Shown here: piece after piece, positions 7,855-16,083 of the stretch | How positions within the stretch are numbered: position 1 is the stretch's first letter | Layout of the letters: every line of letters starts with the position of its first letter | Assembly: GCF_019599275.1 (NCBI RefSeq) | Contig: NZ_JAHZTD010000005.1 | Location: 1-64,000, forward strand | Reading direction: 5' to 3' | Source of the DNA: Hymenobacter sp. HSC-4F20 | GTDB lineage: Bacteria > Bacteroidota > Bacteroidia > Cytophagales > Hymenobacteraceae | Length of the DNA: 64,000 nt | Program-made: the position numbers and the translations under genes | Notes under the pieces: model-generated | The model's input: only the letters and a program-made list of their open reading frames with translations | The model's database searches: none | What the model was told of the DNA's origin: nothing

Positions 7855-9078
7855 ATGGCAGATATCACGTGCTCCTTCTGCGGCAAGAGCAAAAAAGACG
7901 TTTCGGTGATGATTTCGGGCATCAACGCCCACATCTGCGAACGGTGTGTGGGACAGGCCCAACAAATCCTGAACGAGGAGAATAAGATTCGGGCTAACTC
8001 CAAGGCCCCGAAGTTCAACCTCGTGAAGCCGCGCGAGATGAAGGAGTATCTTGATCAGTACGTGGTAGGCCAGGACGAGGCAAAAAAGGTAATGTCGGTG
8101 GCGGTGTATAATCACTACAAGCGCCTGATGCAGAAACCAGCCAAGGACGACGTGGTGATTGAGAAATCAAACATCATCATGGTCGGCGAAACCGGTACCG
8201 GTAAGACGTTCCTGACCCGGATGCTGGCCAACATTCTGCAAGTACCCTTCTGCATTGCCGACGCCACCGTGCTCACGGAAGCGGGCTACGTAGGCGAAGA
8301 CGTGGAAAGCATCCTGACCCGCTTGCTGCAAGCCGCCGACTACAACGTGGAGGCGGCCGAGCGCGGCATCGTCTACATCGACGAGATTGACAAGATTGCC
8401 CGCAAGAGTGACAACCCCAGCATTACCCGCGACGTGAGTGGCGAGGGCGTGCAGCAGGCCATGCTAAAGTTGCTGGAAGGAACGACGGTAAACGTACCCC
8501 CGCACGGCGGCCGCAAGCACCCCGAGCAGAAGATGATTACGGTGAACACCGAGAACATTCTGTTCATCTGCGGTGGCGCCTTCGTGGGTATTGAGCGCAT
8601 TATCAAGAACCGCCTCAACACCAAGCCGATTGGTTTTGCCAAGACGCAGCTGGAAGAGAAAATTGACACCCAGAACTTCCTGCGCTACGTGACGGCCCAG
8701 GACCTGAAGCAATTCGGTTTGATTCCCGAGCTGATCGGCCGCCTACCCGTGCTGACGCACCTGAACCCCCTGGACCACGCTACCCTCCGCAAAATCCTGA
8801 CGGAGCCGAAGAACTCCATCGTGAAGCAGTACCAGCGTCTCTTCGACATGGAAGGCATTCAGCTAAGTTTCTCCGACGATGCGCTAGAGTACATTGTGGT
8901 GAAAGCCGACGAGTACCGCCTGGGGGCCCGCGGCCTGCGCAGCATCTGCGAAGCCATTATGACGGACGCCATGTTCGATATGCCGTCGGAAGAAGGCGTG
9001 AAAGAACTGGTAATTGACGAAGAATACGCCCGGAGCAAGTTTGAGCAGACCGCGCTAAAGCAGTTGCGCGCAGCTTAG
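7855..9078 (+). CDS. clpX: ClpX, ATPase and unfoldase subunit of ClpXP
   Basis: A 407-aa AAA+ unfoldase that recognises tagged proteins and threads them into ClpP. The N-terminal zinc-binding domain has Cys6, Cys9, Cys28 and Cys31. The Walker A motif is GETGTGKT (111-118), a small variation on the usual GPTGSGKT. The pore-loop segment GYVGEDVE starts near 144, Walker B IVYIDEID near 172, and the sensor-2 region GARGLRS is present. The start is fixed by the family N-terminus (MADITCSFCGKS). It lies in the tig-clpP-clpX order but appears to be its own transcript. Confidence 0.97.
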   Translation: MADITCSFCGKSKKDVSVMISGINAHICERCVGQAQQILNEENKIRANSKAPKFNLVKPREMKEYLDQYVVGQDEAKKVMSVAVYNHYKRLMQKPAKDDVVIEKSNIIMVGETGTGKTFLTRMLANILQVPFCIADATVLTEAGYVGEDVESILTRLLQAADYNVEAAERGIVYIDEIDKIARKSDNPSITRDVSGEGVQQAMLKLLEGTTVNVPPHGGRKHPEQKMITVNTENILFICGGAFVGIERIIKNRLNTKPIGFAKTQLEEKIDTQNFLRYVTAQDLKQFGLIPELIGRLPVLTHLNPLDHATLRKILTEPKNSIVKQYQRLFDMEGIQLSFSDDALEYIVVKADEYRLGARGLRSICEAIMTDAMFDMPSEEGVKELVIDEEYARSKFEQTALKQLRAA

Positions 9079-9097
9079 CTGGAACTAGCTCGTTAGT

Positions 9098-9140
9098 AAT
9101 AATAAAGGGACCAGAATGTTATTCTGGTCCCTTTATTATT
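9098..9140 (+). terminator. Strong terminator after clpX
   Basis: A perfect 20-bp stem (9098-9117 with 9121-9140) with a 3-base GTT loop. The A-rich foot and T-rich 3' arm would let it work in both directions. It ends 14 bases before the start of the next small gene. Confidence 0.9.
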
Positions 9141-9154
9141 TAAAACTTGAGATA

Positions 9155-9490
9155 ATGACCGACAAAGCCTACCCATATTTTAGTGATAGTAACGTAGTAC
9201 GCATCCGCATACTTAAAGAGTACTTCTTCCCTACTTTCGTCTTGACAGTAGATGAATTAATAAGAAGCCCCATTTATCAAACTACTCATACAATCCTACT
9301 TGATTTTACTGAGTGCTACTCTGTGCACGGAATTGGAATGAGCTTGGAGACACAGTTATTTTATGAACAAGCCAAAGCACAGGGAAAATCTGTGTATTGG
9401 GTTGGTCAACTAGCTATGTATAATATTGTAGCGAGCCTAAATGAAGGTAGTAATACAGGCAGCGAAACTCTGCCTTATAAGGAGTTTTAG
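9155..9490 (+). CDS. Small AT-rich protein, possibly STAS-like
   Basis: A 111-aa protein I do not firmly recognise. The segment TILLDFTECYSVHGIGMSLE followed by an amphipathic helix and a KSVYWVG strand resembles the central part of a STAS domain, but the phosphorylatable Ser/Thr is replaced (SVHG instead of NSTG or DSSG). Base composition is clearly more AT-rich than the neighbours, with codons such as TTA, ATA and AGT, which suggests recent acquisition or relaxed selection. ATG at 9155 was chosen because an upstream ATG at 9116 lies inside the clpX terminator. Coding status is likely; function is only a guess. Confidence 0.55.
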   Translation: MTDKAYPYFSDSNVVRIRILKEYFFPTFVLTVDELIRSPIYQTTHTILLDFTECYSVHGIGMSLETQLFYEQAKAQGKSVYWVGQLAMYNIVASLNEGSNTGSETLPYKEF

Positions 9491-9568
9491 TAATACTATT
9501 ATCCAGCTATAGCTATAGCTACATCCGCGCACGAATTGTTACAGCCTAAATACTACCTTTCCCAAAGC

Positions 9569-10678
9569 CTACCCCTTCAAATATCCCACCATCAGCTTAG
9601 CGGCTTTTTCGGCGGCGCGTTGTTGGCCTAGCTTCTCGCGGATTTCGGCGTAGCCAGTTTTCTGTTTGGCAATGAAATCTTGGTCGTCAGTGATTTTCTT
9701 AAGCTCCGTGACGAGGTTGCGGGCATTGAAGTCGCCTTGGATAAGCTCTTTTACTACCTCCCGGCCGGCAATAAGGTTAACCAGGGAAATGTGCGGCACT
9801 TTGATAACGGCCTTGCCAATAGCGTAAGACACGGCGCTGGTGCGGTAGCACACTACCTGGGGCACATCGAAGAGGGCGGTTTCGAGGGTGGCGGTGCCGC
9901 TGGTAACCAGGGCGGCAGTGGCGTGAGCCAGCAGGTCGTACGTCTGGTCGAAAAGGATGCGGACATTGTTGCGCTCAAAGTGGGCGTAGTAGTTCCGGTC
10001 GAGGTTGTCGACGCCGGCCACGATGAATTGGTAATTGAGGAAGGGCGGCAGGATGGCCACCATTTCGTAGAGCATTTCCTCGATTTCCTGCTTGCGCGAG
10101 CCGGGTAGCACGGCAATGATAGGGCGCAACGGGTCCAGGTTATTCCGCTCGTAGAAGTCGGCGGACTTGGGGTGCTCGGCCACAGCATCGGCGGTAGGGT
10201 TGCCGATGTAGTCTACTTTGTAATCGAAGCGCTGGTAGAATTCCTGCTCGAAGGGTAAGATGACGAACATCTTGTCAACCAGCTCTTTTACCTGATGCAC
10301 GCGGCCCTGGTTCCAGGCCCAGATTTTAGGTGAGATGTAATAAAACACCTTGATGCCGTTGGCCTTGGCAAACTTGGCAATGCGCAGATTGAAGCCGGCA
10401 TAATCTACGAGAATAAGCACGTCGGGCTTGTACGCCAGCAGGTCGCGCTGACATTCTTTCAGGTAGCCCCGGAACTTCAGGATGCTGGTGGCCGCTTCCC
10501 AAAAGCCCATAATGGCCATTTCCTGGTAGTGGTGCACCAGCTCGCCACCGGCAGCCTGCATCATGTCGCCGCCCCAGCACCGGAACTCCGCTTGGGCGTC
10601 CTGCTGGCGCAACTCGCGCATAAGGTTAGCCGCGTGAAAGTCGCCGGAACGCTCGCCAGCTATCAGGTAATATTTCAT
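9569..10678 (-). CDS. lpxB: Lipid-A-disaccharide synthase
   Basis: A 369-aa GT19 glycosyltransferase that joins UDP-2,3-diacylglucosamine and lipid X to form the lipid A disaccharide at the inner membrane. It starts with the typical KYYLIAGERSGDFHAANL. The conserved segments MGFWEA, DYAGFNLRIAKFAK, YYISPKIWAW and the nucleotide-binding VLPGSRKQEIE are visible, followed by SGTATLETAL and the LVNLIAGREVVKELIQ region. Length is normal. It appears to be a single-gene unit on the minus strand. A Gram-negative lipid A pathway is implied, in line with hldD nearby. Confidence 0.96.
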   Translation of the reverse strand: MKYYLIAGERSGDFHAANLMRELRQQDAQAEFRCWGGDMMQAAGGELVHHYQEMAIMGFWEAATSILKFRGYLKECQRDLLAYKPDVLILVDYAGFNLRIAKFAKANGIKVFYYISPKIWAWNQGRVHQVKELVDKMFVILPFEQEFYQRFDYKVDYIGNPTADAVAEHPKSADFYERNNLDPLRPIIAVLPGSRKQEIEEMLYEMVAILPPFLNYQFIVAGVDNLDRNYYAHFERNNVRILFDQTYDLLAHATAALVTSGTATLETALFDVPQVVCYRTSAVSYAIGKAVIKVPHISLVNLIAGREVVKELIQGDFNARNLVTELKKITDDQDFIAKQKTGYAEIREKLGQQRAAEKAAKLMVGYLKG

Positions 10679-10801
10679 TTGATGAATTAATAATTAGCAA
10701 TTAAGAATCAAGAAGTAACAGCAATCAGAATTTGCTTGCCAGGCTTTGCAGTTGAAATAAGCCTGGCAAGCCATTCTTCAGTGCAACCTCTTACGTCTTA
10801 A

Positions 10802-11221
10802 TTATTCCTCTCCGAAGTATTCCACGAAGTTGCGTGGGGTTTCGTAGAGCTTAATGCTGTGCAGGCGGGCAGCAGAAATCTGCTCGATTTCAGGCTGCAG
10901 AATTTTCCAGAAGGCTATAACCAGGTTTTCGGTACTGGCCAGCTGGCCCTGCATAAACGGCACATCGAGGTTCAGGTTCTTATGGTCAACCTGATCGACT
11001 ACGTGCGTACGGATAACAGTGCTGAGCTGCTTGAGGTCAATGACAAAGCCAGTTTCAGGGTCGGGTTTGCCTTTAACAGTCACGACGAGGTCGTAGTTGT
11101 GCCCGTGCCAGTTGGCATTGGCGCAGGGGCCGAAGACTTCGCGGTTGCGCTCCTCACTCCACTGCGGATTATAGAGCTTGTGGGCCGCGTTGAAATGCTC
11201 CTGTCGGCTGATGTATACCAT
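10802..11221 (-). CDS. queD: 6-carboxy-tetrahydropterin synthase (QueD/PTPS family)
   Basis: A 139-aa member of the 6-pyruvoyl-tetrahydropterin synthase family. The zinc-binding histidines are His14 (FNAAH), His39 and His41 (WHGHNY), and the catalytic Cys33 sits in GPCANANWHGH. These fit QueD, which converts dihydroneopterin triphosphate to carboxy-tetrahydropterin in queuosine synthesis. A true PTPS role in biopterin synthesis cannot be excluded. No other queuosine gene is in the window. It lies between the importer permease and lpxB on the same strand, separated by more than 100 bases on each side, so operon membership is uncertain. Confidence 0.87.
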   Translation of the reverse strand: MVYISRQEHFNAAHKLYNPQWSEERNREVFGPCANANWHGHNYDLVVTVKGKPDPETGFVIDLKQLSTVIRTHVVDQVDHKNLNLDVPFMQGQLASTENLVIAFWKILQPEIEQISAARLHSIKLYETPRNFVEYFGEE

Positions 11222-11341
11222 GTGCGGATTGCTTGTTGAAGTTGATTGTTAGGCAAGGCCTTGCCGATGGAAGCAGCAAGGCCCAAAAGGCCCCTCATTA
11301 CTTGGTTTGTTTAGCCACCATCCACAATGAGCCGGCAACAA

Positions 11342-12340
11342 TCAAGGCTGTTTTCGCAGCAAATATACAAAGAACGGTACGCCGAACAGGGCCGTGACCA
11401 GCCCCACGGGCAGGCCCGCGGGGGGATACAGCAGGCGGGCCAGCAGGTCGCAGAGCAACAGGAAATTACCACCAAGCAGGGCGCAAAACAGCAGATTGCC
11501 GCGCCCTACCGCGCCCAGCAGCCAACGGGTGATATGCGGAATTACAAGCCCAACAAACCCAATGGGTCCGGCCAGAGCAACTACGCAGCCCGTAAGTCCG
11601 GAAGCAATCAGCAGTAGTAGCCAGCGGGTACGGGCCACGGGCAAGCCCAGGGCCGTGGCGCGCTCTTCGCCCAGCAGCAGCAGGGTGAGGCTGTTATGCA
11701 GCAGGGCCAGCAGCACCAGCCCTACCCCCAGCGCCGCCGCCGGATACGGCAGCACGGCCCAGCTGGCCTTGTCGAAGCCGCCCAGCGCCCAGAAGGTGAT
11801 GGTGCGCAGCTTTTCTTCGGTAGCAGCCAGAAAGGTAAGCAGCCCCCCCAGGGAGGTTGTAAGCGAGCCTACTGCTACCCCCGCCAGCAGGAGCTGCGCC
11901 GGAATAATACGCCCGCGGCGGCTGCCAATAATGACAACGACCAGCGTAGTACCTAAGGCTCCGGCCAGCGCCGCCAGGGGTGGTAGGTAGACCCCCATTA
12001 GGGTTAGGGTAGGAAAAAACGTAAACACGAGGGTGGCCCCCAGGGCTCCGCCCGAGGCTGTGCCCAGCAAATACGGGTCGGCCAGGGAGTTGTTGACCAT
12101 GGCCTGCATGAGGTAGCCGCTCACAGCCAGCCCGGCCCCGGCCAGCAGCGCCAACAGCAGCCGCGGCAGGCGCAGCTCAATCAGCACCAGTTGGGCGGCA
12201 TCGTGGGGGTTGTAGTGCAACAGCGCCCGGCCGATGAGCTGGTAGCTGGTTTCGTAGCTGCCTACGCGTAGCCCTATGGCCAGCAACACCACCGTGAGCA
12301 GCAGACAAGCCAGAATCCAGGGCAGAGCGGGGCGCGACAT
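11342..12340 (-). CDS. FecCD/BtuC-type ABC importer permease
   Basis: A 332-aa inner-membrane permease of the iron-chelate/cobalamin family. It has many hydrophobic helices and the family signatures: SGYLMQAMVNNSLADPYLLGTASGG near residue 85 and the coupling-region stretch GPIGFVGLVIPHITRWLLG near 260. Its start lies 18 bases after the stop of the binding-protein gene, so the two form an operon. The ATPase that should complete the importer is not next to them; the following gene is queD. The substrate (iron-siderophore, haem or cobalamin) cannot be decided from sequence here. Confidence 0.92.
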   Translation of the reverse strand: MSRPALPWILACLLLTVVLLAIGLRVGSYETSYQLIGRALLHYNPHDAAQLVLIELRLPRLLLALLAGAGLAVSGYLMQAMVNNSLADPYLLGTASGGALGATLVFTFFPTLTLMGVYLPPLAALAGALGTTLVVVIIGSRRGRIIPAQLLLAGVAVGSLTTSLGGLLTFLAATEEKLRTITFWALGGFDKASWAVLPYPAAALGVGLVLLALLHNSLTLLLLGEERATALGLPVARTRWLLLLIASGLTGCVVALAGPIGFVGLVIPHITRWLLGAVGRGNLLFCALLGGNFLLLCDLLARLLYPPAGLPVGLVTALFGVPFFVYLLRKQP

Positions 12341-12358
12341 ACCAGAGCCGACAGGAGC

Positions 12359-13276
12359 TTACAAACCAGAGACAACCTGCTGCAGCTCCCGCACCCCCTG
12401 CACCACCCGCGGGCTGGGCCGCGACATCAGGTCATCGGTGACACGGTAGATGCGGCGGGTCTGGTAGGCGCGGATGCGCTTCAGTTCGGGGTACAGGCGA
12501 AAAAAGGTGCTGTCCATTTTCCCGAAAGTGCCGCCGATAATAATATCGGGGTTCAGCTTGAGGATGTATTCACGGGTCAGGGCGGGGTAGGGCTGAGCGA
12601 ACTTCTCTTGCACCGCATTCTGGCCGCCAGCTAAGGCAATTTTATCCGTGAACAGCGTATTTTGCCCGTACACATAAATGGGGTCTGACCAGGTAATGGC
12701 CAGCACCCGGGGCCGGGAGGCGCCAGCAGCCGGGCCGGCTGAAACCTGCCGCAGCTCGGTCCGCAGAGAGTCGGTGAGGCGGCGGGCCTGGGGCTGCCGG
12801 CCCAGTAGGCGGCCCAGGTCTTGCAGGCCCCGGAAGATATCCTCTACCCGGGTGTAGCGCTGGTAGTACACTGGAATGCCTAGCTCCTGCAGGCGCTGAG
12901 CATCGGTTAGGGAAGTGATGCCTTCGGTAGTAAATACCACCTCCGGTTTGAGGGCCACGAGCCGTTCCAGGTCCAGGGGGTAGCTATTGATAACGGGCTT
13001 GCGCAAGGCCGCCGCCGGGTAGTCGCACACTTGGGTACGGGCCACGATGGTAGCTGTATCGGCCACGGCGTAAAGCATTTCCGTCATGGAAGCCGCCAGG
13101 GACATGATGCGCCGCGGGCGGGCGGGTAGCGTCAGTTCGCGCCCCAGGTCGTCGCGCACGCGCTGGGGAGCAACGGCTTCAGGTGGAGTGGGCTTATCGG
13201 GCTGGCAGGCAGCCGTTAGCAGCAGCAGGGGCAGAAACTTCCGGCCGACGGCGGCGAAACGAAGGAATCGGGGCAT
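12359..13276 (-). CDS. Lipoprotein substrate-binding protein of ABC importer
   Basis: A 305-aa periplasmic binding protein of the BtuF/FepB type. An N-terminal signal ends in the lipobox LTAAC, so it is membrane-anchored. The family pattern RIMSLAASMTEMLYA opens the first lobe, PEVVFTTEG and the LQELGIPVYY strand follow, and the second lobe has LNPDIIIGG. It is the first gene of the operon with the permease. An exact TACCTTTG -7 box lies only 4 bases upstream of the ATG, which would make the mRNA leaderless. No later in-frame start before the lipobox is available, so the start is well supported. Confidence 0.9.
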   Translation of the reverse strand: MPRFLRFAAVGRKFLPLLLLTAACQPDKPTPPEAVAPQRVRDDLGRELTLPARPRRIMSLAASMTEMLYAVADTATIVARTQVCDYPAAALRKPVINSYPLDLERLVALKPEVVFTTEGITSLTDAQRLQELGIPVYYQRYTRVEDIFRGLQDLGRLLGRQPQARRLTDSLRTELRQVSAGPAAGASRPRVLAITWSDPIYVYGQNTLFTDKIALAGGQNAVQEKFAQPYPALTREYILKLNPDIIIGGTFGKMDSTFFRLYPELKRIRAYQTRRIYRVTDDLMSRPSPRVVQGVRELQQVVSGL

Positions 13277-13280
13277 AAGA

Positions 13281-13288
13281 CAAAGGTA
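13281..13288 (-). promoter_or_regulatory. -7 box directly upstream of the binding-protein gene
   Basis: On the minus strand this reads TACCTTTG, an exact TAnnTTTG match. Only 4 bases separate it from the ATG at 13276, implying transcription starts at or next to the start codon. No TTG lies at the right distance upstream, so confidence is moderate. Confidence 0.5.
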
Positions 13289-13464
13289 GCGGAAGCGGCA
13301 TCGGGTTTCGCTTTGCCTGCGTACTAGGCCAGCCGCTACCCCTACTCAACGCCGCGCAGCCGGGTAGTCAGGGTCGCACCGGCGGCTAATTCAACCGCCG
13401 GTTTGAGCCCCTGAGCGCCGTGCTTCCGTTGCATATCACTACTTTTAGCGCAAATTTCTGCCTT

Positions 13465-14430
13465 ATGATCGTCGTTACTGGAGCCGCCGGCTTTATTGCC
13501 AGCTGTCTTGTCACCCGCCTCAATGCCGCCAACTTCAACGATATCGTGGTGGTGGACAACTTCACCTCGGAGCGCAAGCTGGCCAACCTCACGGGCAAGC
13601 ACCTGCGCGAATACGTAGACCGGGAGGAGTTCTTTGAGTGGCTGGAGGCCCACCACGAGCAGGTGGAGTTTATTTTTCACCTCGGCGCCCGCACCGACAC
13701 CACGGAGCAGAACCGCGACGTGCTCAACGTGCTCAACCTAGAGTACTCCCAGCGCATGTGGCAAGCCTGCTGCCGCTACCAGCTGCCGTTGGTGTATGCT
13801 TCCTCAGCGGCCACCTATGGCTCGGGCACGCTAGGTTACTCCGACGACGACGCCCTCCTACCCCTGCTGCGCCCCCTGAACCCCTACGGCGAGTCGAAGA
13901 ATGACTTCGATAACTGGGCCGTACAGCAACCGGAAAAGCCGTTTTTCTGGGCAGGTCTGAAGTTTTTCAACGTGTACGGCCCCAACGAGTACCACAAGGG
14001 CCGCATGGCCTCCGTAATTCTGCACGCTTTCCGCCAGATTCAGGAAACGGGCTCCATGACTCTGTTTCGCTCGCACAACCCTGACTACGCCGACGGCGAG
14101 CAGCAGCGCGACTTTGTGTACGTGAAGGACGTAGTGGAGGTGTGCTTCTTTCTGCTGCAGAACCGCCGCAACTCGGGCATTTATAACCTAGGCACTGGCG
14201 AGGCTCGCACCTTCCTGGACCTGACCCTGAGCACCTTCGCGGCTTTGGACCGCACCGCTGATATTCATTTCCGCGATACGCCCGAGGATATCCGCGACAC
14301 GTACCAGTACTTCACGGAGGCTGATATGAGCAAGCTCCGCAGCATCGGCTACGACCGGCCGTTCACGAAGCTGGAAGACGGCATTACGGACTATGTGCGG
14401 AATTATCTGGTGCCGGGCCGCTACCTCTAA
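13465..14430 (+). CDS. hldD: ADP-L-glycero-D-manno-heptose 6-epimerase
   Basis: A 321-aa short-chain epimerase that makes ADP-L-glycero-D-manno-heptose for the LPS inner core. The NADP-binding start is MIVVTGAAGFIAS, the HLGARTDTTE segment near residue 72 is typical of HldD, and the catalytic Tyr141/Lys145 pair sits in NPYGESK. GRMASVILHAF and YADGEQQRDFVYV also match the family. ATG at 13465 was chosen because it starts exactly at the nucleotide-binding strand. It is divergent from the importer operon. A TACTTTTA box at 13439-13446 is a near-consensus -7 element. Confidence 0.93.
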   Translation: MIVVTGAAGFIASCLVTRLNAANFNDIVVVDNFTSERKLANLTGKHLREYVDREEFFEWLEAHHEQVEFIFHLGARTDTTEQNRDVLNVLNLEYSQRMWQACCRYQLPLVYASSAATYGSGTLGYSDDDALLPLLRPLNPYGESKNDFDNWAVQQPEKPFFWAGLKFFNVYGPNEYHKGRMASVILHAFRQIQETGSMTLFRSHNPDYADGEQQRDFVYVKDVVEVCFFLLQNRRNSGIYNLGTGEARTFLDLTLSTFAALDRTADIHFRDTPEDIRDTYQYFTEADMSKLRSIGYDRPFTKLEDGITDYVRNYLVPGRYL

Positions 14431-14673
14431 GCTACTTTATTACTGAAGTTGAGTTACGCGCAGGGCTCCGGAGCGAGAAGGCTGGCTAGCCGAAAGGCAG
14501 CCGTTGTTTTCTGCTCCGGAACCCGGGCTGTGCAGGCCCCTACAGTGGAGGCCCGCGCCTGGTATCCCTTCAGATTAGGCGCCAGCAGATAGGCATATAG
14601 CAAAAATTAATTTTTATATCATTTTTTCCAGAGTAATTTACCGACCCTAGTTCATCTCATTGCTCGCAGGCTG

Positions 14674-16077
14674 GTGCAACGAAAAAGCATAACCATTGTG
14701 GGAGGTGGATTCTCCGGCTCCATGCTGGCGCTCCAACTAGCCCTACTGTCAAATCAGGAGCCGTTTGCTTGTGATGTCCACCTAATTGAGTCGCGGCCGG
14801 TACCGGGGCCAGGCCTGGCATATACGGCCCGCCGGCCCGAGTACCTGCTTAACGTACGCACGGAAGCCCTAAGCGCTTTCCCGGCCCAGCCCGACCACTT
14901 CGCCAACTGGCTGCGCGTTACCCAGTCGGAGCCGTGCCAGCACGGGTTTTGCTCGCGGCAAAGCTACGGCCGCTACCTGCAGCAACTGATAGGGCAAGTG
15001 CTGGAGTGGCCCTCCACCAACGGTATCCGGTGCCAGTGGCATAATCAGACGGCTACGGGCGTACACGTGGCGCCCGACGGCAAAACGGCCACTGTACGGC
15101 TTACTTCCGGCGCCGAAATTCGCAGTGACTACGTGGTATTGGCCTTGGGTAACTTTCCTCCCGCCCCGCCCGCTCACGCCGATTTGCGCTACCTCACCCG
15201 CCGCAACTACCATGGCAACCCCTGGGCGCGGGGTGCCTTGCGCGAAATCGGCCTTGGGGACTCGGTGCTGCTGATCGGGACCGGACTGACGGCAATTGAT
15301 GTGCTGCTGGGGTTGCGGGCCGACGGGCACCACGGCCCGATTACGGTAGTGTCGGGGCATGGGCGCTGGCCAGCGGCGCATTTGCCCGCCGAAGAAGCCT
15401 ACCCCAGCTTTTACGCTACCCGGCTGGCCCACCTGACCCGGGTAGCAGATGTACTGCGGGCCGTTCGGCAGCAGATACAGGAAGCCGCCCAGCAAGGCAT
15501 CGGCTGGCGCCCGGTCATTGATTCGCTACGGCCGGACTTGGGGCGCATCTGGGGGGCGTGGTCACTGGCGGAGCAGGGCCGCTTTCTGCGCCACTTAGCC
15601 GGTATCTGGTCGGTGGTGCGTCATCGGAGCCCCCCGCAGAATGCAGCGGCGGTGCAGCAGATGCTGGACTCGGGGCTGGTGCGGCTGGAAAAAGGCCGCA
15701 TTCGGGCCATTGAGCCAGTAGCCGACCAGCTGGTGGTGTCCGTGCAAACGGGTTCCGGGCAGCCTCCACGCCAGCTTACGGCCCGCCACGTGGTTACCTG
15801 CACGGGCCCCCTGCTGGATTACAGTCGTATTTCGACGCCGCTGGTAGTGGGGTTGCGCGAGGCCGGGCATCTGGTGCCGGACGCCTTACGGCTGGGCATT
15901 CAAACGGATGCCGACGGCGCGCTGCTCAACGCGCAGGGCGAGGTTTCATCCGTGCTGTTTACCATTGGGGCCAGCCGCCGCCCCGCGGGCTTTGAGTCGA
16001 CGGCCGTACCAGAGCTGCGCAACCAGGCCACAGAGTTGGCCCGGGAGCTAGGCCAGCGGCTACGCATGCAACAGTAA
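14674..16077 (+). CDS. FAD/NAD(P)-binding flavoprotein (COG4529-type)
   Basis: A 467-aa flavoprotein with an N-terminal FAD-binding fold (SITIVGGGFSGSMLALQLA), the PGPGLAY turn and the segment EYLLNVRTEALSAFP typical of the family with domain PF13454. A second nucleotide-binding motif, VLLIGTGLTAIDVL, lies near residue 200. The exact reaction is unknown; related proteins are annotated as hydroxyacylglutathione hydrolase-like or simply FAD-NAD(P)-binding. The start is GTG at 14674, just before the first beta strand. It converges with the metallophosphoesterase gene, with 6 bases between stops. The 243-bp spacer upstream holds an imperfect hairpin (TCCGGAGC/GCTCCGGA, 14467-14520) of unknown role. 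Confidence 0.85.
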   Translation: MQRKSITIVGGGFSGSMLALQLALLSNQEPFACDVHLIESRPVPGPGLAYTARRPEYLLNVRTEALSAFPAQPDHFANWLRVTQSEPCQHGFCSRQSYGRYLQQLIGQVLEWPSTNGIRCQWHNQTATGVHVAPDGKTATVRLTSGAEIRSDYVVLALGNFPPAPPAHADLRYLTRRNYHGNPWARGALREIGLGDSVLLIGTGLTAIDVLLGLRADGHHGPITVVSGHGRWPAAHLPAEEAYPSFYATRLAHLTRVADVLRAVRQQIQEAAQQGIGWRPVIDSLRPDLGRIWGAWSLAEQGRFLRHLAGIWSVVRHRSPPQNAAAVQQMLDSGLVRLEKGRIRAIEPVADQLVVSVQTGSGQPPRQLTARHVVTCTGPLLDYSRISTPLVVGLREAGHLVPDALRLGIQTDADGALLNAQGEVSSVLFTIGASRRPAGFESTAVPELRNQATELARELGQRLRMQQ

Positions 16078-16083
16078 TAGAAT

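Noticed and set aside
14467..14520. Riboswitch in the hldD-flavoprotein spacer
   Set aside because: An imperfect hairpin is visible, but I could not match any conserved riboswitch core such as a cobalamin, TPP or SAM box.
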